Shown here: positions 32,920-41,268 of the stretch, piece after piece | Numbering within the stretch: position 1 is the first letter of the stretch | How the letters are laid out: every line of letters starts with the position of its first letter | NCBI GenBank assembly: GCA_023460235.1 | Contig: JAEWRE010000083.1 | Coordinates: 62,001-126,000, forward strand | Source: Bacillota bacterium | GTDB taxonomy: Bacteria; Bacillota; Clostridia; TANB77; CAG-465 | Direction of reading: 5' to 3' | Length of the DNA stretch: 64,000 bases | Made by a program: the position numbers and the translations under genes | Notes under the pieces: model-generated | The model's input: only the letters and a program-made list of their open reading frames with translations | What the model was told of the DNA's origin: nothing | Database searches by the model: none

Positions 32920-32948
32920 ATTATACTACTTTTTTTCAAATAATGCAA
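32920..32948 (-). promoter_or_regulatory. Promoter of the small membrane peptide genes
   Basis: Minus-strand TTGCAT (32943-32948), 17-bp spacer, TATAAT (32920-32925). Confidence 0.7.
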
Positions 32949-32951
32949 ATA

Positions 32952-33176
32952 TTATTCAGTATCGGTATTTTTTTCTGTATTATTTGTAGTGTTTTGTCTA
33001 TTTGTATCACTATTTTTATCTCTATTTGGTGGACCCATTCTTTTATCGTTTTGATTAATATTTCTAAATTTCTCTGGAATATTTACACTTTCATTTTTAT
33101 ATTTTACTAACAATATTCCTGTAATTATATTTGTAATTAGCAGCACTACAATAATTATATTTTTAATTTTTTTCAT
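32952..33176 (-). CDS. Small membrane-anchored protein with Asn/Thr-rich tail (74 aa)
   Basis: The product has one N-terminal membrane helix (NIIIVVLLITNIITGILLV) and a low-complexity polar tail (NRDKNSDTNRQNTTNNTEKN). AGGAGGATGAC precedes the ATG. No family was recognised; it is probably surface-exposed. Confidence 0.55.
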   Translation of the reverse strand: MKKIKNIIIVVLLITNIITGILLVKYKNESVNIPEKFRNINQNDKRMGPPNRDKNSDTNRQNTTNNTEKNTDTE

Positions 33177-33256
33177 GTCATCCTCCTAAAATATATTTAT
33201 ACTTCATACTATTTTGTTATTCAACTATAATTACTTATTTCACCAAAGTTTCACAA

Positions 33257-33290
33257 AAAAGCTAGATAAGTTAATATCTAGCTTTCTTTT
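33257..33290 (-). terminator. Terminator overlapping the end of the 100-aa protein gene
   Basis: Minus-strand AAAGCTAGATA pairs with TATCTAGCTTTTTT around TTAACT-like loop; the stop codon TAG lies in the stem. Confidence 0.85.
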
Positions 33291-33580
33291 TTTTCACCTA
33301 TAGCTTTAAATTCACCTTTATTGGTTTTTATTGCAGCCTCTAGTTTATTTTCTAATATCTCACATTCCATATCATAAGCAATTTTGCCAACTATTGATTC
33401 GATTTCACCATTAAATTTACCTACATTTCCATCCATCTTGCCATCTACTCTTAAAAATTCATTCCCATCAAAACTAATAGTACATGCAACATCATCAATA
33501 CCTGTTCTTGTAAAAAATGCATTACCTTTTTTCTTGCCTATTAAAGTATCAACTGAAATATCATAATTTCCATCAATCAT
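33278..33580 (-). CDS. Hypothetical beta-rich protein (100 aa)
   Basis: The product is small, soluble and Gly/Asp/Lys-rich with repeated beta-strand-like pieces (DGNEFLRVDGKMDGNVGKFNGEIE). The ATG at 33580 is chosen: the longer frame begins with a TTG inside the SD region GAAGTGAG. No family was recognised. It has its own terminator and follows the mtnN operon. Confidence 0.55.
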   Translation of the reverse strand: MIDGNYDISVDTLIGKKKGNAFFTRTGIDDVACTISFDGNEFLRVDGKMDGNVGKFNGEIESIVGKIAYDMECEILENKLEAAIKTNKGEFKAIGEKKES

Positions 33581-33650
33581 AAATATCAACTCACTTCTTA
33601 TATATTTATATTATAATTAATGGTATTTTATGAGTAGATTTGAATTTTTG

Positions 33651-34328
33651 TTATATTTTCGGCATAATCTCTAATAATATTGTATTTAATTTATTAATTG
33701 CAATGTCTAGAAAATCTCTAAATTCAACAGCATTTCCACTATCTGATATAGCTCTTATAGAGCAAAATTCAACGTTGTTTTGATTACATACGTGACATAT
33801 ACTTGCGCTTTCCATATCAACTGCAATTATATTGTCAAAATTTTCTCTTAAAATATTCAGTTGTTCTTTTTTATCAACAAATTTATCAGATGAAGCAATG
33901 ACTCCAAGTACAGCATTATCTTTTTCTTCTAAATGTTCATATATTTTTTTACTTATAGCCTCACTACATGGCATATATACTTTATTAATACCAAAAATAT
34001 ATCCAAGTTCATAGCCAAGTGATGTTGTATCAGAATCAAATTCAACAGTTGAAGTAGATATTGCAATACCTCCTAAATTAAGTTTATCTGATACCCCACC
34101 TGCAACACCAACATTGATAATTAATTTAGGCTTATATTTTAATATCATTGTTTGAGTACAGATTGCAGAATTTACCTTTCCTTCAGAACACTTTGAAAGT
34201 ACAACAGGAATATTGTTTATTTTACCAGTATAAAAATAAATATCTGATATTTTTGTAGTCTTTAAATTTGTTATTTCAGATTTTAATTTTTCTACTTCTT
34301 CATCCATAGCTCCGATTATACCAATCAT
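33651..34328 (-). CDS. mtnN: 5'-methylthioadenosine/S-adenosylhomocysteine nucleosidase
   Basis: The 225-aa enzyme starts MIGIIGAMDEEVEKLKSEI and has VGVAGGVSDKLNLGGI, FDSDTT and the catalytic region AVDMESASICHVC with SDSGNA, as in MTA/SAH nucleosidases. It hydrolyses MTA, SAH and 5'-deoxyadenosine, recycling purine and methionine. It starts 1 nt after the rpe::alkD stop and its SD (AAGGAGG) lies inside that gene, so translation is coupled. It is last in rsgA-rpe::alkD-mtnN. Confidence 0.95.
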   Translation of the reverse strand: MIGIIGAMDEEVEKLKSEITNLKTTKISDIYFYTGKINNIPVVLSKCSEGKVNSAICTQTMILKYKPKLIINVGVAGGVSDKLNLGGIAISTSTVEFDSDTTSLGYELGYIFGINKVYMPCSEAISKKIYEHLEEKDNAVLGVIASSDKFVDKKEQLNILRENFDNIIAVDMESASICHVCNQNNVEFCSIRAISDSGNAVEFRDFLDIAINKLNTILLEIMPKI

Positions 34329-34329
34329 T

Positions 34330-35739
34330 TTATACCTCCTTATTTCTTATATATTCTTTTTGTTCTTTTGACATCTTTTCTGTTGCATAGCTCAACAATA
34401 TGCTAGGCAATTTTTTATTATTATTTTTCTCTTTAAGATATTTGATTATAGCATCATTATCTTTTTTATATATTTCCCTTAAAACCCATCCTGTTGCTTT
34501 TTGAAATAGATGATAATCTTCATATATAACTAAATCACAAATATATAATGGTAACTCAGTATCAGAATCTCTTACTAAAGTTAAAAGAGACACTATTCCA
34601 ATTCTTCTTACCCACATTCTATCATCATTTATATATTTAAGTATGACTTCTTTTTTATCGTCATTACTAAGTTTTAAAAGATATTTTCCAACTATATTTG
34701 GTCCAACTTCATCAGTTAAATCCCAATTATTTATATATGTAATATTTTGCCATACAAAATCTACAATATTTTTCATCTCTTCTAAATCATTTTCTCTAGA
34801 AATTATCTCGTTTATACAAAATATTGCAAACCTTCTATAATCATGATACTTTGAAGTAATAAATTTTTGAAGAACATTAATATCTAAGTATTTGTACCAC
34901 TTTCTTGCTACTAAACGTATATCTGGTACACTTATACCAAGCAAAATATCTCCTTCTCCATATCCACCAGGTATTATCTGTAATATCTTTGTATCTAATT
35001 CAAGATTACCGTTTCTTGGAGATAGTTCAATTGAATTTATTATATTAATTTCAAGTATTCTTCTATATAATATGTCTAATGTAGAGTCTTTTGTTAAATA
35101 ACTTCCAATAACTAAATTATCACATAATCTACGGATAGGCTCAGATATAGTATCAAAGTTTATACCACCATCTACCTGAATTATTTTGTCTCCAAATTTT
35201 TCTTTTGCATCTGATAATTTAAAACCAACATTTTCTATATATTCTTGACCACCATATCCTGGTTCAACACTCATAACTAATAACAAATCAAATACATCTA
35301 TATACTTACCTAAAGTAGCCATATTGGTTTCTGGTTTTATAGAAACACCAATTGTTATATTTCTTTCTTTTATACTTTTAACTTTCTTTTTTAAATATGT
35401 TAGTGCTTTTTCAAATTCTTTTATTTCTCTATGAATAGTAACATTATCAGCACCGTATTCAATAGCTTTATCTATATATCCATCTTCTATTGGGTTTTCA
35501 ACCATTAAATGTACATCTACAAAGAATCCAAACTCTTTTACTACTTTTATTTTTTCAAGATCAACTCCAGTATTTGATACAAATTTTCCATCCATAACAT
35601 CAAAATGTACATTAATATTAAGTAGGTCTTGAATTTTAGTACTTATTTTTTCAAGTCTTGAATTTACTTCTTTTACTTTATTTAAGAAGCTCTCTAACTG
35701 CTCAACATTTAATATTGATATAGATATAGTTTTAGCCAT
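34330..35739 (-). CDS. rpe: Fusion of ribulose-phosphate 3-epimerase and AlkD-like DNA glycosylase
   Basis: The 469-aa single frame has two domains. Residues about 1-235 form a TIM barrel with Rpe signatures: HFDVMDGKFV, DVHLMVENP, MSVEPGYGGQ and IIQVDGGI, carrying the metal/catalytic Asp and His residues. Residues about 255-465 match the DNA alkylation repeat family (AlkC/AlkD): GISVPDIRLVARKWYKYL, YHDYRRFAIFCI, NNWDLTDEVGPNIVGKY, WVRRIGIVSLL and FQKATGWVLREIYKKD. NWDLTD holds the Asp and Trp that AlkD uses at alkylated bases. The context, directly after rsgA, is the usual rpe place. The N-terminus has about 30 extra residues before the barrel. Confidence 0.88.
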   Translation of the reverse strand: MAKTISISILNVEQLESFLNKVKEVNSRLEKISTKIQDLLNINVHFDVMDGKFVSNTGVDLEKIKVVKEFGFFVDVHLMVENPIEDGYIDKAIEYGADNVTIHREIKEFEKALTYLKKKVKSIKERNITIGVSIKPETNMATLGKYIDVFDLLLVMSVEPGYGGQEYIENVGFKLSDAKEKFGDKIIQVDGGINFDTISEPIRRLCDNLVIGSYLTKDSTLDILYRRILEINIINSIELSPRNGNLELDTKILQIIPGGYGEGDILLGISVPDIRLVARKWYKYLDINVLQKFITSKYHDYRRFAIFCINEIISRENDLEEMKNIVDFVWQNITYINNWDLTDEVGPNIVGKYLLKLSNDDKKEVILKYINDDRMWVRRIGIVSLLTLVRDSDTELPLYICDLVIYEDYHLFQKATGWVLREIYKKDNDAIIKYLKEKNNNKKLPSILLSYATEKMSKEQKEYIRNKEV

Positions 35740-35760
35740 GTTTTTTCTCCCTCTTAATTT

Positions 35761-36672
35761 TTATTTATATTTTTTATCTTCTTTTTCTTTTAATTTTTCA
35801 TAAATATATATGTATCTATTGTATCTTTCCTTATCTATTATGCCATCTTTTACTTTTCTTTTTATATCACATACTGTTTCATCTTCTTTTATATGAGTAC
35901 AGTCAGCATAATCGCATTTTGAATTATAGAACTCAGGATAATAGTTTTTTAACTCTTTTGCTTCCACATCATATAACTCATAACTTGAAAAACCAGGTGT
36001 ATCTAATATATATGTGTCTTTTTTTATTTGATATAGTTTTACATATTTTGTAGTATGCCTGCCTCTATTATTTTTATCACTTACTGAATTAATTTCTATA
36101 TTTTCTTCATTTACAATTTCCATAGTAATACTTGATTTGCCAACACCCGAATTTCCTGAAAATGCAGAAGTTTGGTTTAATATTTTATTTATTAATTCAT
36201 CAATACCTATTTTTTCTTTCGCACTAGTATATATAATTTCAATTCCAATTTTTGAATATACGTCATTGATATACTTTATATTTATATCAACCTGTTCATT
36301 TTGTATATCAATTTTATTTACACAAATTATGGGATTTATATTATGGGCAAAGCAAAATGCTATTTGTTTATCAAGTAACATATAATCAGGTTCTGGATTA
36401 AATATAGATAATACTATAACAAGATTATCTATATTTGATACGGGAGGTCTTATTAATTCATTTTTTCTTTTTTCAACTTCTTGTATTACAAATCTATCAT
36501 AAAGTTTTTCAACTATTACGATATCTCCTACTAAAATATTTGTTTTTTTCTTTATATTTCCTCTTGTAAATACATCAATTATCTCATTTTGCTTATCATT
36601 TTCAATTAATTTAACTATATATTTATCAAGTAATATCTCTGTTATTTTTCCTCTTAGCATATTATTTTTCAT
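35761..36672 (-). CDS. rsgA: Ribosome small-subunit-dependent GTPase RsgA
   Basis: The 303-aa protein has an N-terminal OB fold (GKITEILLDKYIVKL) and a circularly permuted GTPase (G4 CVNKIDI before G1 SGNSGVGKSS, then G3 DTPGFSSYEL). A C-terminal zinc-binding region CDYADCTHIKEDETVC completes it. It checks late 30S assembly. The gene opens an operon with the rpe fusion and mtnN; rsgA-rpe adjacency is conserved in Bacillota. AGGAGT precedes the ATG. Confidence 0.96.
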   Translation of the reverse strand: MKNNMLRGKITEILLDKYIVKLIENDKQNEIIDVFTRGNIKKKTNILVGDIVIVEKLYDRFVIQEVEKRKNELIRPPVSNIDNLVIVLSIFNPEPDYMLLDKQIAFCFAHNINPIICVNKIDIQNEQVDINIKYINDVYSKIGIEIIYTSAKEKIGIDELINKILNQTSAFSGNSGVGKSSITMEIVNEENIEINSVSDKNNRGRHTTKYVKLYQIKKDTYILDTPGFSSYELYDVEAKELKNYYPEFYNSKCDYADCTHIKEDETVCDIKRKVKDGIIDKERYNRYIYIYEKLKEKEDKKYK

Positions 36673-36760
36673 TATTAAATTTACTCCTAATTATATTTTT
36701 AGTATATCATTTTATAATAAATATAGCAAGAAAAAATATTAATTAAATTTGATTTTTTTC

Positions 36761-36789
36761 TTGACAATGTTTATATATTATTGTATAAT
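36761..36789 (+). promoter_or_regulatory. Promoter of tRNA-Met
   Basis: TTGACA (36761-36766), 17-bp spacer, TATAAT (36784-36789): a perfect consensus promoter, as expected for a stable RNA. Confidence 0.9.
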
Positions 36790-36809
36790 TAAGTACGTTG
36801 AAGGTATTT

Positions 36810-36886
36810 GGCGGCATAGCTTAGTTGGCTAGAGCGTTCGGTTCATACCCGAAAGGTCACAGGTTCGACTCCCGTTGCCGCTACCA
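36810..36886 (+). tRNA. tRNA-Met (anticodon CAT)
   Basis: The 77-nt cloverleaf includes a genome-encoded CCA (36884-36886). Acceptor GGCGGCA pairs with TGCCGCT (first pair G-U). Anticodon stem TTCGG/CCGAA is perfect around loop TTCATAC, and the T-loop is TTCGACT. The body resembles the elongator methionine tRNA rather than initiator, but a tRNA-Ile with lysidine at C34 also reads CAT, so identity is probable rather than certain. It is a single-gene unit. Confidence 0.92.
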
Positions 36887-36888
36887 TT

Positions 36889-36928
36889 TAAATGTAAAAT
36901 ATACATTCAATGTATATATTTTCATTTA
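36889..36928 (+). terminator. First terminator after tRNA-Met
   Basis: AAATG-AAAATATACAT and ATGTATATATTTT-CATTT arms pair imperfectly around a short loop and run into TTTTATTTTTT. Confidence 0.65.
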
Positions 36929-36949
36929 ATTTTATTTTTTAACACACAT

Positions 36950-36974
36950 TCAAGACTTAGGTCTTGATTTTTTT
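36950..36974 (+). terminator. Second terminator after tRNA-Met
   Basis: TCAAGAC (36950-36956) and GTCTTGA (36961-36967) form a perfect stem with a 4-nt loop followed by a run of seven T. Confidence 0.85.
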
Positions 36975-36981
36975 ATACAAC

Positions 36982-37016
36982 ATAGAATGAGGATGATAAA
37001 ATCATCCTCATTCTAT
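36982..37016. repeat. Perfect 16-bp hairpin
   Basis: ATAGAATGAGGATGAT (36982-36997) and ATCATCCTCATTCTAT (37001-37016) flank AAA. It lies just downstream of the minus-strand 177-aa protein gene, but no proper T-run follows on either strand. Confidence 0.7.
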
Positions 37017-37032
37017 AAAAACCAATATTCTT

Positions 37033-37566
37033 TTATAGATTTTCCTTAAGAAAATCTATTAGTATCGGTAGCTTTTTTATCCCAACACCTCTAACAATAC
37101 TCAAAACTTTTTTCGGATTGTTAACTGCATCATCTAGTAATTGTCTTATAAAAATATAATTGACACGCCATGCATCATCTATTATATCTTTGAGTTTACT
37201 AGGAGCTTTAACCTCATTTAATGATATTAAAGTAAATGGCTTATGTTCAGGGTCAGCTTCTAGAAGCCTTTTATCAATACCAGCAATTATATCTTTTTTT
37301 AGCAACAGGGAGTCTTTAATTAAATTATCATTCATATCATAGAAAGATATAAAAAACATATCTTCAAAGTTTGGAATTATAATATTAAATTCTAATAACT
37401 CCTTATATACTTCTAATATCATATTAGTCTCAATACTTCTAATTTGCCGTTCTTCTGAAATGTCATCTTTTAATTTTTTAAACAACTCCATTAAGTATAC
37501 TTCTCTTTTATTTGATAATAATTCAACACTTAGTTCCCTTAAAGCATCATTAACTTTGCTAGTCAT
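37033..37566 (-). CDS. Hypothetical protein (177 aa)
   Basis: The product is soluble, largely helical and acidic to neutral, starting MTSKVNDALRELSVELLSNKREVYLMELFKKL, with a C-terminal VRGVGIKKLPILIDFLKENL. No family was recognised. AAGGAGG precedes the ATG. It stands alone, bounded by the hairpin at 36982-37016 and a spacer of about 180 bp upstream. Confidence 0.7.
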   Translation of the reverse strand: MTSKVNDALRELSVELLSNKREVYLMELFKKLKDDISEERQIRSIETNMILEVYKELLEFNIIIPNFEDMFFISFYDMNDNLIKDSLLLKKDIIAGIDKRLLEADPEHKPFTLISLNEVKAPSKLKDIIDDAWRVNYIFIRQLLDDAVNNPKKVLSIVRGVGIKKLPILIDFLKENL

Positions 37567-37749
37567 ACTTTTTAAAATCCTCCTTATTTATTTTGATTCA
37601 GACACTGTATTTATACATGTACTATTATATCACGCCATCGTAATTATGTAAAGTAGGAGCTTTATTTCATTATTCATATTTTGGATATATTATAATAAAA
37701 AAGATATTCACATCACTGAATACCTCTTAACTTACAAATATCATATTAT
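37567..37749. other. Spacer with the HAD gene terminator
   Basis: It contains the ribosome binding site of the 177-aa protein gene and a minus-strand terminator (37697-37729): AAGAGGTATTCA pairs with TGAATATCTT followed by TTTT. Nothing else is clear. Confidence 0.65.
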
Positions 37750-38568
37750 TTAATTTAAATAATTTTCTAAAAATCTAACAACTCCATCTTCATCATTAGA
37801 TAATGCTATATAATCAGCTGACTCTTTTATAACATCTAGTGCATTTCCCATTGCAACACCAACACCAGAATTTTTGATCATATCTATATCATTTAATCCA
37901 TCACCAAATGCTATTATATCTTCATTTGCGATCCCTTCAATGTCTGAAATTTTCTTAATACTGTTATATTTTGAAATATTATCATTAAATACCTCAATCC
38001 ATTTTCTATCACTAAATGAATCTTGCATAGTAACAAATTTAAGCTCACTAAATTGTTTTCTTAATTTATCTGTTAATTCATAAATATTGTCTTTTTGTTT
38101 AAGTACTATATTTATGTGAAATGTTTCTAATTCTTGTTCCAAAATGTCTTCTTTATTCTTAAATAATTTTACAAAGTCATCTATATTATAATAACTTTCT
38201 GCAAGTTTGTTATAATATGTTAAATCACAAAAATCAATATATTCGAATTCATCTTTATTATATATTGAAGAGATGTGGTCAACATATTTTTTATCTATAC
38301 CACTTTTAAAAATATATTCTTTATTTGCCATGTCATAGATTGTACTACCAGAATCTGATATAACATAGTCTGCAAAATCTGCCCCATCACATACATCAAT
38401 AGCTGATCTATGAATTCTTCCTGTTGCAATTACAACTGTATGACCTGAATTCTTTAAATTTCTTAAATATTCTTTTGTATATTCAGAACATTTGTTATTT
38501 TTCTTTAAAAATGTTCCATTTAAAAGTGTTCCGTCTAAGTCTGTTACTATTAATTTAGTTTTTTTCAT
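37750..38568 (-). CDS. Cof-type HAD-IIB phosphatase
   Basis: The 272-aa product shows HAD motif I VTDLDGTLL, motif II VIATGR, a IIB cap and motif IV AFGDGLNDIDMI with GVAMGNA, typical of the Cof/YidA group that dephosphorylates sugar or cofactor phosphates. The substrate cannot be told from sequence. ATG 38568 is chosen because AGGGGGC lies at good spacing; the frame is open 12 codons further upstream. Confidence 0.9.
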   Translation of the reverse strand: MKKTKLIVTDLDGTLLNGTFLKKNNKCSEYTKEYLRNLKNSGHTVVIATGRIHRSAIDVCDGADFADYVISDSGSTIYDMANKEYIFKSGIDKKYVDHISSIYNKDEFEYIDFCDLTYYNKLAESYYNIDDFVKLFKNKEDILEQELETFHINIVLKQKDNIYELTDKLRKQFSELKFVTMQDSFSDRKWIEVFNDNISKYNSIKKISDIEGIANEDIIAFGDGLNDIDMIKNSGVGVAMGNALDVIKESADYIALSNDEDGVVRFLENYLN

Positions 38569-38660
38569 AATGCCCCCTATAGCCCTGTAAATATATCTAT
38601 TCACCCATTAAACATGAGTAAGTAACTCCAAATCATTATATCAAATATATTTATCAAAGT

Positions 38661-38698
38661 AAAGAGAAAGTGTGTAATTGTATACACACTTTCTCTTT
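38661..38698 (-). terminator. Long hairpin at the end of trmL
   Basis: AAAGAGAAAGTGTGTA (38661-38676) and TACACACTTTCTCTTT (38683-38698) form a perfect 16-bp stem overlapping the trmL stop. The T-run on the minus strand is short, so termination strength is uncertain. Confidence 0.7.
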
Positions 38699-39188
38699 AT
38701 TTATTTTTAAAATAATTACTTTCTTTTTGCAAGTTATAAAATCCTATTTGTCTTTCAGCTTCATAAGCGACTATCGCTACACTATTAGAAAGATTAAGTG
38801 ATCTTAATCCTTCTTTCATAGGAATTCTTACTGCATGATCAAAATTATCTAAAATATAATTTTCTGGAAGACCTCTACTTTCAGGACCAAATATTAAGTA
38901 TGAATCTTTAGTATAATTTGCTTCAGTGTAATACTTTTCTGATTTAGTACTTAATAAATAAAAATCATCTGTATTAACTTTATTTTTGAAGTCTTCCAAA
39001 TTTTCATAAATAATTATATCTAGTTTATCCCAATAATCAAGTCCTGCACGTCTAACTGCTTTTTCTGATATATCAAATCCAAGTGGCTTTACAAGATGAA
39101 GTTTTGCTCCAATTGCAGCACAAGTTCTTGCAATATTACCAGTATTTTGTGGTATTTCTGGTTCAACTAAAACTATATTTAATGCCAT
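38697..39188 (-). CDS. trmL: tRNA (cytidine/uridine-34 2'-O)-methyltransferase TrmL
   Basis: The 163-aa SPOUT enzyme has the family start LNIVLVEPEIPQNTGNIARTCAAIGAKLHLVKPLGF, and the knot motifs FGPESRGLP and RIPMKEGLRSLNLSNSVAIVAYEA. It methylates the wobble ribose of tRNA-Leu isoacceptors. It starts 1 nt after the stop of the ABC transporter gene upstream, so it is co-transcribed with it, an unusual partner. Confidence 0.94.
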   Translation of the reverse strand: MALNIVLVEPEIPQNTGNIARTCAAIGAKLHLVKPLGFDISEKAVRRAGLDYWDKLDIIIYENLEDFKNKVNTDDFYLLSTKSEKYYTEANYTKDSYLIFGPESRGLPENYILDNFDHAVRIPMKEGLRSLNLSNSVAIVAYEAERQIGFYNLQKESNYFKNK

Positions 39189-39189
39189 C

Positions 39190-41256
39190 TTAGTTTCTCC
39201 TTAAAGCCACAATTGGATCCATTTTAGCAGCTTTAACAGAAGGTATTATTCCAGCAATTGCTGAAAGTATGACACATGCAAGTACTAATACACCAGTTGC
39301 TGATACACTAAGTACTGCAATGTTTACATTACCAATATTCATACCATATGATGTTATAATGTTAGAAACCATTTTGTTTACTACTTCACAGAATAAGTTA
39401 GTTATAAATATTCCTATTATACCTGAAAGAAGTCCAATTATTATAGATTCTGATAAGAAAATATTTCTTATATCTTTGCTTCGTGCTCCAATTGCTCTTA
39501 AGATACCTATCTCTGATATTCTTTCTATAACAGATATAAATACTACAATTCCAATCATTAGAACTGCTACTACAATTGAAATACTTGAAAATCCAATTAA
39601 AACGTTTCTTATAACTTTAAGTACTGTATCTACACTATTAAACATTGTAGTTGCTGCTCCTTCAACTTTATATTTTGTTTGAGTAGCATTTATTTCATTA
39701 ATAGTATTTTTTATTTCATCAATACTTAGATTTTTATCAACATACATATATACTTGATAAAATTTCATATCTTCTTTTTTCTTCTCAAATAATTCTTCAT
39801 ATAGTTTTAATGTATCCATACTATATTGATACATAGAATAGCCCATTGTGTTTACTGATGTAATACCAACAATCTTAAAATCTAATATTTTATTTTCATC
39901 GCTCTCTTGACCATAACTAGAATTAGGGCCAAACTTAGCATAAATGTTCTTTCCAATTAAATCTTCAATCTTCATTGAACTATTATCACCAATTAAATAT
40001 TCAGCTGTATTAAGTGAAACTACAATTTCTTTTTCATTTTCTGGCTTTTTGCCAAGAGTTAAGTCACCTTCAACATTTTCATATGGTTCAAATCCATTCA
40101 TTGTAGTAAATGATGCACTTTCAACTTCAGTTGTCTTTGCTCTACTTTCACTTAAAGAGAATTCACTAAAGAAAGTTCTCATTACATCAGTTGGTACAGC
40201 CCAGTAGTGAGTTATATTACCATTAGAAGATTTTATATTTTCAATATCTGAATAGCTAAATGTTTTCATTTCTTGCATAGATGAGAATATTTCTGAAGAA
40301 GACTTATCATCATCTGATGTTTTTTGAGATACCATCAACATATTAGTAGGCATCATACTATCAATTTGTGCTTTAGCTATTTTCATAGTTCCATTTGAAA
40401 GTGCAAGTGCCATTCCAACACCAATTATTCCTATTGACATTCCTATTGCTGTTGCAATAGTCCTTGCTTTTCTTCCAAAAATATTTTTTAAAGAATATTT
40501 AAACGCTTTAAAAAAGCTCATAGAAGATTTAGTAAATTCTTTTGAAGTATTTTCTTCATTTCTTGTTTCTATTTTTTCTTCTTCTTTTTTATTTTCTTCA
40601 ATACTTATAACTTTTCCATCTTCCATTTTTATTATTGAATCTGCATATTCATTTGCAAGTTCATCAGAATGGGTAATTATAATTACAAGTTTTGTTTTTG
40701 AAAGTTCTCTTAAAAGTTCCATTACTTCTAAGCTCATTTTCGTATCAAGTGCGCCTGTTGGTTCATCTGCAAGTATTATATCTGGATCATTTATTAATGC
40801 TCTTGCGATAGCAACTCTTTGCTTTTGACCACCAGATAAAACATTTACTTTTCTTTTTGCAAATTTATCTAGCTCAACTTTTTTTAATGTGTCCATTATT
40901 TTTTCTTTCTTTTCTTTTGAATTAGAAAGACTAAGTGCAACTTTTACATTATCATAAGCACTAAATTTATTTATTAGATAAAATTGTTGAAATATAAACC
41001 CTATTGTGTTTTTTCTATAACTATCTAAATCTCTATCTTTGAAGTTTTTAAGTGATTTACCATTTATAACTACGTCACCTTCAAAATCACTATCTAAGGC
41101 TCCAACAATATTCATTAAAGTTGTTTTTCCACTACCAGATGGTCCAAGTATACAAACAATACCTTTTTCATTGATTTCAAAGTTTACATTATCTAATGCT
41201 TTGAAATTTTCATTTTTCATTTTATATATTTTTGATTTTATATCTACTTTTAACAT
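39190..41256 (-). CDS. ABC transporter, fused ATPase and FtsX-type permease (second copy)
   Basis: The 688-aa MacB-like fusion has an N-terminal ATPase (residues about 1-225: GPSGSGKTTLM, LSGGQKQRVAIARAL, ILADEPTGALD, ITHSDELA). A charged linker, a membrane helix (ATAIGMSIGIIGVGMALAL), a large extracytoplasmic domain and three C-terminal helices of FtsX type follow (RISEIGILRAIGARSKDI). Such transporters work as mechanotransmitters or export peptides, lipoproteins or antibiotics; the substrate is unknown. It lies 12 bp after a similar gene, and the two may form a heterodimer. Confidence 0.9.
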   Translation of the reverse strand: MLKVDIKSKIYKMKNENFKALDNVNFEINEKGIVCILGPSGSGKTTLMNIVGALDSDFEGDVVINGKSLKNFKDRDLDSYRKNTIGFIFQQFYLINKFSAYDNVKVALSLSNSKEKKEKIMDTLKKVELDKFAKRKVNVLSGGQKQRVAIARALINDPDIILADEPTGALDTKMSLEVMELLRELSKTKLVIIITHSDELANEYADSIIKMEDGKVISIEENKKEEEKIETRNEENTSKEFTKSSMSFFKAFKYSLKNIFGRKARTIATAIGMSIGIIGVGMALALSNGTMKIAKAQIDSMMPTNMLMVSQKTSDDDKSSSEIFSSMQEMKTFSYSDIENIKSSNGNITHYWAVPTDVMRTFFSEFSLSESRAKTTEVESASFTTMNGFEPYENVEGDLTLGKKPENEKEIVVSLNTAEYLIGDNSSMKIEDLIGKNIYAKFGPNSSYGQESDENKILDFKIVGITSVNTMGYSMYQYSMDTLKLYEELFEKKKEDMKFYQVYMYVDKNLSIDEIKNTINEINATQTKYKVEGAATTMFNSVDTVLKVIRNVLIGFSSISIVVAVLMIGIVVFISVIERISEIGILRAIGARSKDIRNIFLSESIIIGLLSGIIGIFITNLFCEVVNKMVSNIITSYGMNIGNVNIAVLSVSATGVLVLACVILSAIAGIIPSVKAAKMDPIVALRRN

Positions 41257-41268
41257 GTTGCCCCCTCC

